A stretch of 64,000 nt of DNA from Patiria pectinifera (Eukaryota; Echinodermata; Asteroidea; Valvatida; Asterinidae): NCBI GenBank assembly GCA_029964075.1, contig CM057140.1, positions 8,512,643 to 8,576,642 on the forward strand. The letters run 5' to 3'. The notes under the pieces were generated by a model. The model did no database searches, had not been told where the DNA came from, and saw nothing but the letters and a program-made list of their open reading frames with translations. The position numbers were made by a program, and so were the translations under genes. The first letter of the stretch is position 1. Each line of letters starts with the position of its first letter. Of the stretch, positions 45,470 to 55,115 are shown piece by piece.

Positions 45470-45863
45470 AGCCCGGCGCACACCTTCCCGATTTTACCGG
45501 TTTCTCGGATCATCGGGCAATCCTAAACAGGTGTGCGCTGAAAATTCGTACCGTTCTGACCGTGTATGTACCGGGCGACCAGATGAAATCAAACATGTTT
45601 GATTTTTTTCGCCTCCGATTTCACTGTTTCCGATTTCACTGAACGCAAAACTTATGTTAGCCAATCAGATTCAAAAAGGAAGTCACATGGTTGCCATCAT
45701 GTGACTGGTCATCATGTGACTGATCGTCATGTGACCGAGTAAAGGACAGAATCGGGCAGTGTGTGCGGGTATACGCTGCGGTGTAACTACAACGGTGAAA
45801 AAAACGTACCGGTGATGGGGTGATCCGGGAAAGCGGTAAAATTGGGAAGGTGTGCGCCGGGCT
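45470..45863. mobile_element. MITE, 394 bp, copy in unit 3
   Basis: Orthologue of 25839-26233, with cleaner ends: AGCCCGGCGCACACCTTCCC and its inverse GGGAAGGTGTGCGCCGGGCT. It sits 10-15 bp after the unit 2/3 junction. The repeated GACTGGTCATCATGTGACTG block inside is common to both copies. Confidence 0.88.
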
Positions 45864-46725
45864 TTTGGTAGAACGAGTTTTAACAAACCACAAATTACAT
45901 TCCGTTTGGAATTTTGGTATTTTTCCAGTATTAATTTGCGAAAAAAATAATAACTTGGAGATCGGAGAAAACGAATTTGATCTAGACCTACGAACCTTCA
46001 TATCTTGACTGATTGTCCCTAAGTCTCTTAACCGGCGACGTATTCTTGTTTTAAATTTTTAATGCGTGAAAAAGAGGACGTTGAACGATGCAAAGATTTA
46101 CCCACCTAAAGCCGATGTGTTTTAGATTTAGTGGGTTTGGCATGAGCAGATTAGGCCTTTTGGTGAACTCCTATAAACGGCTCATTGGAACCAAGGATAA
46201 ATCAATAACTTTAGATTTTTTAAATACCGTACATGTTCTTTCAATTATATTCAGACAAAAATTAAAACCGTGAAATGGCATCTTGGTTTTCTATTTCACG
46301 TTCAATATTCACCCGATGTCCACCACAATTCTATATATTCTACGTACACCGTTAGGAATATGCTTCTGTGAGTGCCAGAAGCATGTACGTATTTTAGATG
46401 ACCACATGTAGCGAGAGATCATGTTTGGCACGAAAGTTATCTTACGAGCAAGGTAATTTATGCGTTTCAGTGTTGTGTAATTACAATTAACAAAGACCGT
46501 TTTCGGGGTTAACTCAATTAATAAAAATTAATTGCACAGCCTAGCAATTTTCACACGTTACTTCTCCATTCGAGGGTCTCAGAAGCGCGGCACCTGAGGT
46601 AAACTTACATTTTCTTTTACATCTGTTTAAATATTCCGTATTTAAATGTTTGTGATTTTGGCTAATTGCTTTTCCCCGTGCATTTTCTCCGCCTGTGCAG
46701 TTTGTTATAGGCCCTAATCAAAAGT
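45864..46725. other. Toll-gene 3' flank (unit 3)
   Basis: Near-copy of 26234-26983, with indels. It contains AAAGACCGTTTTCGG near 46493, the block found joined to the Toll scrap in unit 1. No gene. Confidence 0.6.
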
Positions 46726-48605
46726 TTAGTTGTTTTCCGCAATGTCCATTTGCTGAATTGCCTGGGGTCGCACGGCTTGGATCGAGGTTGATAACTGCTG
46801 CCAGCATCTCTCTCCTTCATTCTCCTTCCATTCGAGACACGTGATCTTGTCCCGAAGCGCCGAAACGGTGCTTGGTAATGCGTCTACTGGAAGTGCGTCA
46901 AGCAACACGAGCAGGAGACTAGTCGTGCCTTGGGCTGGGGCATGTGGAGGGATGGCCTCGGCTGCGGCTGGATAGGCGCCTACGCCGGCCTCCAGCATGC
47001 GTGAGCACGCCATGTTCAATTCAAGCATACACTGGCCACTGGCGATGAAATTGGCATCCAGGGGAGCAATCACTAAGCGGCTTTTCGCCATTGCAGTCAC
47101 CACGTTGTCCAGCTTGTCTGCACCAACGAGGAAATCTCTAAACGACAGACACAGCCGGAAGTCATTAGGCTCCTCCTCCAGGCGTGGTATCATCTTTTCA
47201 GCGATAAATATTTCCATATCTTCATGATGACAGATGTAAGCGTCATATGTGTATTCCTCATGATGGACTTCATTCAAGACGTCATATTGACGCTCATATC
47301 GTCTAAACAACCCTACCCATCTTATCTTTATCTTTCTGTGCAATATAACCGCCACTGCTACAACTACGATACCTAACGCCACGAGAGCGGAAATGATGGA
47401 CACAGCCAATCGTGTGACTGTAGAGGAGTCTACGAAATCCTGTCTAGGAGGCAATACATTATTTACGGGTTGTGCTGTGCTTCTTAAGGTACAGTTGGAT
47501 TTCAAGTATTCCACAAGACTGAAATCCAGAAGGGACTTTCCGAAAGTCTGTACGGGGCTGGCACAGTGGTATCCAGGCCGAGGCTTACCGATACCAAAGG
47601 CGTCACGGCTGGCATCGTACAGGTAGCCATACCATTCCATGAAATCCAGAATAATATCATCGCTAAGCAGATTCACAAAGTCAAGCAGCTCGCATGTACA
47701 ACTGAAAGGATTCTCTATCACGATAAACGTAAAGAGTGACGGTGCTTGCTTCACGGCTTCCACGTCAGCTGGGCCTACACTTTTGATGTTGTTCCAGGCG
47801 AGATTCAGCAGAGTCAAATTGTCCAGCTTGCTCAGTAGGGCAGTGGGTACACGTTGGAGTTCGCAATTGATAAACTCTAGGAACGCCAAGTTTGGGACGC
47901 CATCGAATGCGTTCGGCGATATTGCTGCTAGCGGTGAATAGATGAGGCGAAGTAGATTCAAAGATGGCAAGTTGTAGAAAGTGCGGTTGCGGAGATACTG
48001 GAAAGGCAATTGCACGTGATCGATTTCGATTTCCTCAAGAGCTTGAAAGGCGTGGAACATTGGAGGTCTTATTGAAGTGTCATTGAGCTGGAGCACTTTG
48101 TAGACGAAGATGCGTTTCAACGACGCGCTCTGATCCAAGAAACTATCGAAGGGTAATCCGGTCATCCGGACATCACTGAATTCAACACTGTCCAAAGCCA
48201 GGCCAGAAAAGGCTCCGTTTGCCACTGAAATCAAGTTGACCCCTTCAATGACCAACTTGAACTTGGGAAGTGATGCTTCATCCAGTGAGGGGAACACAGT
48301 GCATGGTACGGCGAGGGGGTACCAAGAACCGTTCGTGCTCGGCGTGCCAAATCCGTTATAGAGCGCTGCCTGGAACTTGAGAGTCCATGGACCTGATGGA
48401 ACTCGGCTCACATTCCCTAAGCTGGTGAAGTCAAAGCCGGCATGGCGCACCTTGCAAGTCACGGTGGTTTGGTTGTATTCGATATCGCACTCACACGCGT
48501 CAATGTCGCATAGGGATTGATGGTCTATAGCGGTGAAGCGGAACCCAGAGTCGGTGGTTCTAGGAACCAGACCAGAATCAACAAACTAACAACAAGGGAT
48601 GCCAT
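46726..48605 (-). pseudogene. Short Toll-like receptor (unit 3), frameshifted
   Basis: Paralogue of 26984-28858 at high identity, with the full ectodomain, membrane segment and TIR. The original ATG is present at 48605-48603 and the signal peptide reads on. An extra TA near 48525-48530 (CTATAGCGG where unit 2 has CTAGCGG) shifts the frame and makes a stop about 28 codons in. From 48462 to 46726 the frame is open (578 codons) but begins with no in-frame ATG upstream. TIR box 2 again lacks the BB-loop proline (RDFLVG). No other break was seen, so the lesion is recent, allelic or an assembly error. Use of a far-downstream Met would remove the signal peptide. Confidence 0.85.
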
Positions 48606-48741
48606 CACCAGACTAGCCTGTGGAACATAAATGACCAAAAATAATTTGCCTGAGCCTCAGCTTTATTTACCCATTCTCTATCCATTGTCGGTAGATTAGT
48701 TCATTTAAGGGCTCATACAGCATCTCTAATAATTACGGATC
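48606..48741. other. 5' flank of Toll gene 3, up to mariner
   Basis: Matches 28859-28975 of unit 2 and stops at the mariner insertion. It holds the presumptive start region of the Toll gene. No motif was assigned. Confidence 0.5.
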
Positions 48742-48743
48742 TA

Positions 48744-50429
48744 CAGGGTGAATAAAAAAAAACCCACGAAACCGAAATATTACTGCTAATTGCAACAGAA
48801 GTAGGGCACATGTGAATCAAAGGTAGCTATCCTCTGTTAGGGTTGAATCTCCTCTTTAAAATAATACCCTGATTACGTAAATACATTCACGGAAGAGACT
48901 TGCGCCACTTTTCAATTTTGGCATTCATTGGCCTTTATCATTACATAACCTCCTTAAAATTAGCAAGTGAGTGAGGAGAAGCTTGCAGTTTCTTAAAACA
49001 CATTCAGGCGTACATGAGAATGCAGCTTACAAAAGAACAGCGAGTTTTTGTTGTGTCGAAGTGGTTGGAGACGGGGAGGTTTCAGCAAGTGGCAGTTGTT
49101 TTTGCTGAAAACTTTCAAGATCGTCCTCCTCCAGCTAAGGCAACGATTTGGTGCAATGTTCACAAGTACCAGCGTGAGGGAACCGGCTTAAAATTAAACA
49201 AGGGAAGATCTGGGCGACGACGAACTGGGCGCTCACCCGAAAACATCAATGCGGTCCAGCAGGCCCTGCAACAGGGAGAACGCATCAGCCAGAGACGAAA
49301 TGGTCTAGGACTGCCCCCAGCCACATTCAACAGAATTGTGAGGCTGGATTTCCGGTGGTACCCTTACAGAATTGTGAGACGACATCAACTGCTTCCTGGT
49401 GATCTTCCGAGACGTCTTAGGTTTTGCTAATGGATACTTGATCGTCCAAACAGATTTTTGAAAAATCTCATCATCGGAGATGAGGCTGCCTTTTGCATGA
49501 ACGGAGCCGTGAATACGCAGAACGTCCGCCAGTATGCAGCATTGCATCATCCACCGGCGGATTTCACTTTTGACAAAAGTTTCAATCGTCAGAAATTATC
49601 AGTGTGGATTGGACTTTCTGGGAATGGGGTTATGCTTGGTCCTTACTTTTTTGACGGAAATTTGAATAGAGATGTCTATCTTCAAATGATCAATGACTTG
49701 ATTGTACCCCAGTTGGAACAACATTTCGAAAGACAGCAAGGAGGCATTTTTCGTCGGTTGTGGTGGGCCCAAGACGGGGCACCTGCTCATCTCCGCATCA
49801 TCGTACGAGAGCGATTGGCGGAACAGTTTGGAGAAAGAGTAATTGCTCTGAACCACAACGTCGAATGGCCCCCGAGATCCCCGGATCTAACCCCATGCGA
49901 TTTCTTTCTCTGGGGTTATTTGAAAGATAAGGTCTTTGTTACGCCACCACAGGATATTCAAGACTTGAGGGAGCGGATTGTCCGAGAAGTCGACATCTTA
50001 CGCGGGCAACCTGGTGTGATTCGCTCGGCAGTGATGGAAATGCGACGCCGTGCTCAGATTTGTGTCGGGGAAAACGGAGGACATGTTGAGGGACATGTTT
50101 AATTTTGTAAATAACACTGTGCGAATAAATATTAAGTTTACATGGTGAGATCTCTTTTTCCCCCACCCGCCTTGATTGGCAACCATAGCCTTTCACTCTG
50201 TGACAAATGACACCACAAAAACCACAATTGAAAAGTGGCGCAAGTCTCTAAATAAACCCTTTCATAAAATTGGTCGCTGCTCAGTCATCCCTGAATGTAA
50301 TGACATAATCAGGGTATCATTTTAAAGAGGAGATTCAACCCTAACGGAGAATATCTCCCTTTGATTCACATGTGCCCTACTTCTGTTGCAATTAGCAATA
50401 ATATTTCGGATTTTTTTTTATCCAACCTG
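48744..50429 (+). mobile_element. Tc1/mariner-superfamily element, 1686 bp
   Basis: Bounded by TA at 48742-48743 and 50430-50431. The ends CAGGGTGAATAAAA and, inverted, CAGGTTGGATAAAA open inverted repeats of roughly 200 bp (shared AATTGCAACAGAAGTAGGGC and GACTTGCGCCACTTTTCAAT). The empty target is preserved in unit 2 at about 28970 (GGATCTATACCC). It therefore jumped in after the unit 2/3 duplication. Confidence 0.95.
49014..50102 (+). pseudogene. Mariner transposase, DD41D, one stop
   Basis: One frame from 49014 to 50102, interrupted by TAA at 49428-49430 (just before WILDRPNRFL). The N-terminal part is a helix-turn-helix DNA-binding region with a GRSGRRRTGR basic linker. The C-terminal part holds the DDE catalytic residues: D in IIGDEAAF, D in WAQDGAPAH and D in TPCDFFLW. 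The last two are separated by 41 residues, as in the DD41D (rosa-like) group. SPDLTPCDFFLWGYLK is the usual superfamily signature. The stop makes this copy inactive as read. Confidence 0.9.
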
Positions 50430-50431
50430 TA

Positions 50432-51275
50432 TACCGATTTACAGAGGAAATCCCCGCTAAAAGGGAAGATATGAATACTACTAGATACCTTGTGAAATTA
50501 TTCCGCCTGAAAAAAGTATCGTTTGGAAGAAGCAATCATGAAGGTGGTGGGCGCACCTTTTTACGAGACCACCAAATGTGTTCTCTGTTTTCCCAAAATG
50601 TATACTAACCACTGAGCTGAAATTTCCACCAGCACATTGGTGTTGACCTTGGATCGTGTCTTGAAAGCCCGTGAATGATTTTAGGTCTTAACATAATGAG
50701 GAAGTTCAAATTATCAGTACTTACCTGATGAAGGAAACTTCTTCGTCGAAGACGATCCCAGCGATAGTGCAACGTTCGCACTCGATCAGCGATAATTCTA
50801 AATGGCACCTTCTCATGCGGAAGTAAAAACACTCCATGTACAGCATGGTATGTGACTTGTATGGCCAAGAGTACATTGCGAAAGAGGCCACGGATAGTTA
50901 TATTGAAATAAAACAAGAGTCTTAGCTAAGATCAAATTAAAGGAAGCAGGAAATGAAACAACAGATCGTCAACGCACAGTTGCACTCGTAATATAAACAC
51001 GCACATTTCTCGATTTTCCACGACCTTGTACTGGTAACTTTCGTTAAGTTACACTTTCGTGCTCTCCGACAAACTCGATTATTTTTTTCTCCTGAAGTTT
51101 TTTAACTCGTTTATATTAGTTTGCATTTTTTTTTTTTTTTAGATATTGGGCATGTGGGCGTCTGCAACCCTCTGTACAAAAACTTTCATTTTGGTTTGCT
51201 CTTGCGCACAGACAGATCATTTTTATTAGTGAGACTGGTTCCCGGTCAATATTTTTTTTTTCAATTGGATAGGGG
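50432..51275. other. Divergent intergenic region, unit 3, part 1
   Basis: Continues the match to unit 2 (28975-29940) after the mariner: AAATCCCCGCTAAAA, GAAATTATTCCGCCTGAA and so on. A short ORF at 50605-50916 has no motif. No gene. Confidence 0.55.
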
Positions 51276-51279
51276 TTCG

Positions 51280-52118
51280 CAGTCAGTTGCCGTGTCACGC
51301 GTAGCCACTCTATTTTCTCGTTACTGACAGCAACGCGAGGCCAGCGAACGATGGCCGTAAAAAAGGCTTCAGAAAATTCGCAATTTTCATGGCAAACCAC
51401 AACCGATCAAAACAAGCAAACCTGTTTTAGGTAGTTAAAGACCCACTACATACATCTGTCAAAGTATTTTTTTCTCCAAAAAAGGATGTCGATTTATTTT
51501 GGCGATATATTTCACGGACAAATCGACAAAAAATTACGTGATGAAATTTTCTGTTTTCATTCGACAACGACGAAACTCTCCCGAATGCTGAGGTAATCAA
51601 ACAAAAGAGTGAACCTTCATCTACAAAAAATCTCGTGAACGTGATGTCGTTAATATTTTAAGAATTCGACGAACACCTAATGTTTCCAACAACTTCCATT
51701 TTTCACAACACGAAAAGATTGTCGCCATTATTAATCAATAATGAAATCTCGCAAAATTCTTCATTTTTCAACCGGCGATTTGGACCAAAAATATAAAAGT
51801 CTCCTGAATCGAATGTACACCTAAAAACTATTGGCCCTCACTTTTGTTGCTATAAAGTATATGATTTGTGTGTGACACGTCGTAACAATTTCCGTCAAAA
51901 GCAGTTATATTTGGTATCAAAATAAAGCACACGATTTCAACTTTTCACTAACCTAACCATCTTCGCCAAACAGTGCATGTATCCAGGTACTTTTCGTGTT
52001 TTTCTGTAGTCTCGAATACAGTCTCGTAAAATCTCGCGAAGGCTTTGGGCCATGCGTCGTGACCTCGGGACAAGAAACTGAGGTCAAACAGGGCTCTGTG
52101 TGACACGGCCTCTGACTG
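51280..52118. mobile_element. 839-bp element with TTCG duplication
   Basis: Ends CAGTCAGTTGCCGTGTCAC and, inverted, CAGTCAGAGGCCGTGTCAC. TTCG flanks it at 51276-51279 and 52119-52122. Unit 2 lacks it at the matching place (about 29940, AGGGGTCTCGAACCAG). No transposase; superfamily not assigned. It inserted in the Toll/Ig divergent region after the duplication. Confidence 0.85.
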
Positions 52119-52122
52119 TTCG

Positions 52123-53339
52123 GGTCAGGAACTAGTCTACCCTGCGCGTACTGATTTTTTAACACATTTTGAAATAAATCACAATGTGTTAAATGGGCCT
52201 CATTATTCTACATCTAACTCGGGTTTTTTTTTTTTTTTTGATGTCCCGTTCAAAAGTGAATATCTTTCTCAAAACAGTGAGTAAAGGATTTTAATTATTT
52301 TTTTTATCTGAGTGAAACCCGAATTAAACACGGAAGGGACATCTTTAATATTTTTTCATAATTAAGTATAATTCTACCTTTTTGATGATTTAAAAACAAC
52401 TCTGGAGGCCATAGATATGTTCTGACAAATTGAAACGTATCTCCAAAAAATGGTGGCTATTCCATGAAACACCAGAATTGTGCACGTGGCTCAGTGGGGT
52501 TGGTATACTTTACCTGATAAACAGAAAGTAAACTTCGGGTATGAGTTGGAAAAGACCACCTCCATGATTTCTTTGATACTTGTGAACATTTCAATAGAAT
52601 CTGATTGCAAAAGCTTAATTATCATTGCTAGAATATTAGAGCCAAGTGCGGCATTCAATTCGTTGAGCCAAGCGGCAAATTTTTGTTTTGTTTAGGAAAA
52701 AGCAAAACAACAAGTTTTCTTAGTTTTATAAGTTTTCATATGGTACCTAATAAACCTAATAAGTCTTTCCGACGCAGCGAAGCACAGTGGCGCTACATAG
52801 CAGTCTTAGATCGGATATTACAATCAAAAGCGTGCGGTTTGTAACCGCTTCTTTATTTACATCGGGCAGAAACTGTTAATAATAAATTTAATTACAAAAT
52901 CCCATTTAGTGGCCAAATCATCCCGACAAATCACTCGGGGAGCTGCATGCATGTACCACTAGGTAAGGAACTGAACGGTTTAATATAAACAAACTGCTTG
53001 CGGTTGTTGTGACATTATTTCCGGTTCAATACACTTACTTCATATTTTTCCAGCAAAAAGTTGTATTTTAGGAAATAATGTCAGTTATTGTAACGTCACG
53101 GATGTGACGATGGTGGAGGGGCAGGAAGCAATGAACTCAGAGCTACTTTCGATTCAGGAGACTGATCTTCCACTGCATTAATAATTATAGTCCTGCTGTT
53201 CATGCACGATGGGAAACAGTTGTTACAGCGTGCACTTGTGAGCATTAGTTCAAACACTGAGAGTCGTCTGTAGTGAAGCTAAAAAGTGCTTTGTGCTTTG
53301 CAATTTTTTTCTGTCTAGAACCCAAACAGATAATTAAAT
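52123..53339. other. Divergent intergenic region, unit 3, part 2
   Basis: Matches 29940-30550 and then 31600-32191 of unit 2, skipping unit 2's GAGTCC block. The conserved TGACG block lies at 53080-53113. This is the 5' flank of the Ig gene at 53340. Confidence 0.55.
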
Positions 53340-55115
53340 ATGCTTTTTCTTGTGATCCTCTTCATCAGAGTAATGCTCTGTGACGCACATAGGCCTAACT
53401 ATTATTTCCGTGGTATTTCGGATAATAAAACAGTCGACGCTGGCAGCAATGTAACACTGACTTGTAAGACTGACTATGCATCCAAAAACTGTCAATTTCA
53501 TTTGTCCTGGTTCTACAGCCGAAGCCGAGGGACGACTGGAGACAGATTAGCTTCTTGTAAAACTGTAGAAATCGCTCGCCTCATGTCACGGATAACAGCT
53601 CGAATAGACGACCCTGGAAGTATCACAGATAGAAAGTATCATATCGATATCTTTACCGTACAGCCAGAAGACAGTGGGCAATACTGGTGTGAAATTTACA
53701 ACACGAATCAGTACTACGAATCTGAGAAAACCACACTGACAGTCGATCGTTTGCCACCAAACTCCCCACCATCGTGTGACGTAGACCCTCCACATCCAAC
53801 GATCGGTACAAGCATCTCATTGAGATGCACTCTGTCACCTGGAGATCAGCCGAGCCTATTGACTTGGTTTAAAACACCATCGTATGGTCCCACTGAGAAA
53901 ATAGATCTTTCACGTGAAACAAAGCCAGAAAATGTCAGTTTGATCGAGCTGGTGCTGAACAAAACTGACAACATGAAGGAGTTCACATGTGTAGCCGGTC
54001 CCGATATCAGTGGTCCAAACTGCTCCCTGACACCTCTCCAAATACCAACAGTTGTTTCTGTCTCCCCTTCATCAGTCACTTTGCACGAGGGGCAGAAAGC
54101 AACGTTTACCTGCCATTTCAACGCAACACCTGACGCGACAGTGACACAATACAAATGGCATGTGAAAAAGCAAGGCAAGGCATCGTTGACCGTACGTCTC
54201 TCCAAACTTTACAAGTATGAGGGTGAATTCAACCTCAGTCGGCAAGGTCAGACTCTAGAAATTCTTGAGTTGTCAGCTGAAGAACACAACAACTCTCGTA
54301 TAACATGCTCTGAGGTTCCAAAAGAAGAATCACATCGAATTGAGAATGAGTCCTTTCTGGTCGTTCTTCCATTTTCATCGACAACTCCGCCTGCGCGAGA
54401 GTACACAACATCTGCTTGGGAAGGTAAAACGGGAGAAAATAAAGACGACAGTGATTCCGGTGCTGATGATGCGTCTGAAGGTTTTCCCTCGGGGGTAATC
54501 ATTGCAGGTACCCTTGGGGTGAGTTTCCTCCTCTTCACTATAATCGTACTTTCGTGCTACTTGAAGAAGGATAAACACAATGCTGACGGATCGAGCCAAG
54601 CCCAGAGACCATCTCGAGAAGACAGACGCTCCGGCTCCACGACAGCACCAGAGATTTCCCCCACATACGAAGAACCGCCGCGAGAACCAACGGTACACCT
54701 CGGTCCTTCTAACAGTCAGGCATCATCAGAGGCAACGGTAGAGAGTCAGGCCGTTTTGTATGCCGCTGTCGACGAATCTAAACGTGGAGTGGTACAACAC
54801 TATGCGGTATCATCTCCAACCAACCCCAACAGCCATAATGTGAGCGGCCAGTCTCCAAGCACCGAGGGGACAGACGCAGCGAGTAGCGGCCCGGTCATCT
54901 ACGCAAACTGTCACCCTACCTCCGCACGGGACACGGCAGGAGCAGACGGGGCAGATTGTGAGCATGCCCGGCCAGAAGACACAGGTCGACAACACATGAA
55001 TGCTGAGGGACTCGTTTACGCTGACTTGGATCTCAAGGAGCAAACAGAGGCCAATCAGATGATTCACGACCGCGCTGAGAAGACACTCTACGCTGAGTTT
55101 CGTGGTGATGTATAA
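53340..55115 (+). CDS. Intronless Ig-superfamily ITIM receptor (unit 3), intact
   Basis: 591 aa in one exon. Signal peptide at 1-16; V-type Ig domain at 22-136 (C42-C117, extra pair C51/C73, DSGQYWC). Ig domain 2 is at 142-235 (C163-C217, extra C146/C228) and domain 3 at 237-343 (C258-C323). A Thr/Ser/Asp-rich stalk precedes the membrane segment at about 384-407. Tail tyrosines: 443 (PTYEEP), 474 (VLYAAV), 488 (QHYAVS), 521 (VIYANC), 560 (LVYADL) and 584 (TLYAEF). Y474 and Y560 fit the ITIM consensus. Against unit 2 the stalk, membrane segment and tail are nearly identical, while the V domain is clearly diverged. An inhibitory receptor with a variable recognition domain is inferred. It is head-to-head with the Toll gene at 46726-48605. 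Confidence 0.92.
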   Translation: MLFLVILFIRVMLCDAHRPNYYFRGISDNKTVDAGSNVTLTCKTDYASKNCQFHLSWFYSRSRGTTGDRLASCKTVEIARLMSRITARIDDPGSITDRKYHIDIFTVQPEDSGQYWCEIYNTNQYYESEKTTLTVDRLPPNSPPSCDVDPPHPTIGTSISLRCTLSPGDQPSLLTWFKTPSYGPTEKIDLSRETKPENVSLIELVLNKTDNMKEFTCVAGPDISGPNCSLTPLQIPTVVSVSPSSVTLHEGQKATFTCHFNATPDATVTQYKWHVKKQGKASLTVRLSKLYKYEGEFNLSRQGQTLEILELSAEEHNNSRITCSEVPKEESHRIENESFLVVLPFSSTTPPAREYTTSAWEGKTGENKDDSDSGADDASEGFPSGVIIAGTLGVSFLLFTIIVLSCYLKKDKHNADGSSQAQRPSREDRRSGSTTAPEISPTYEEPPREPTVHLGPSNSQASSEATVESQAVLYAAVDESKRGVVQHYAVSSPTNPNSHNVSGQSPSTEGTDAASSGPVIYANCHPTSARDTAGADGADCEHARPEDTGRQHMNAEGLVYADLDLKEQTEANQMIHDRAEKTLYAEFRGDV

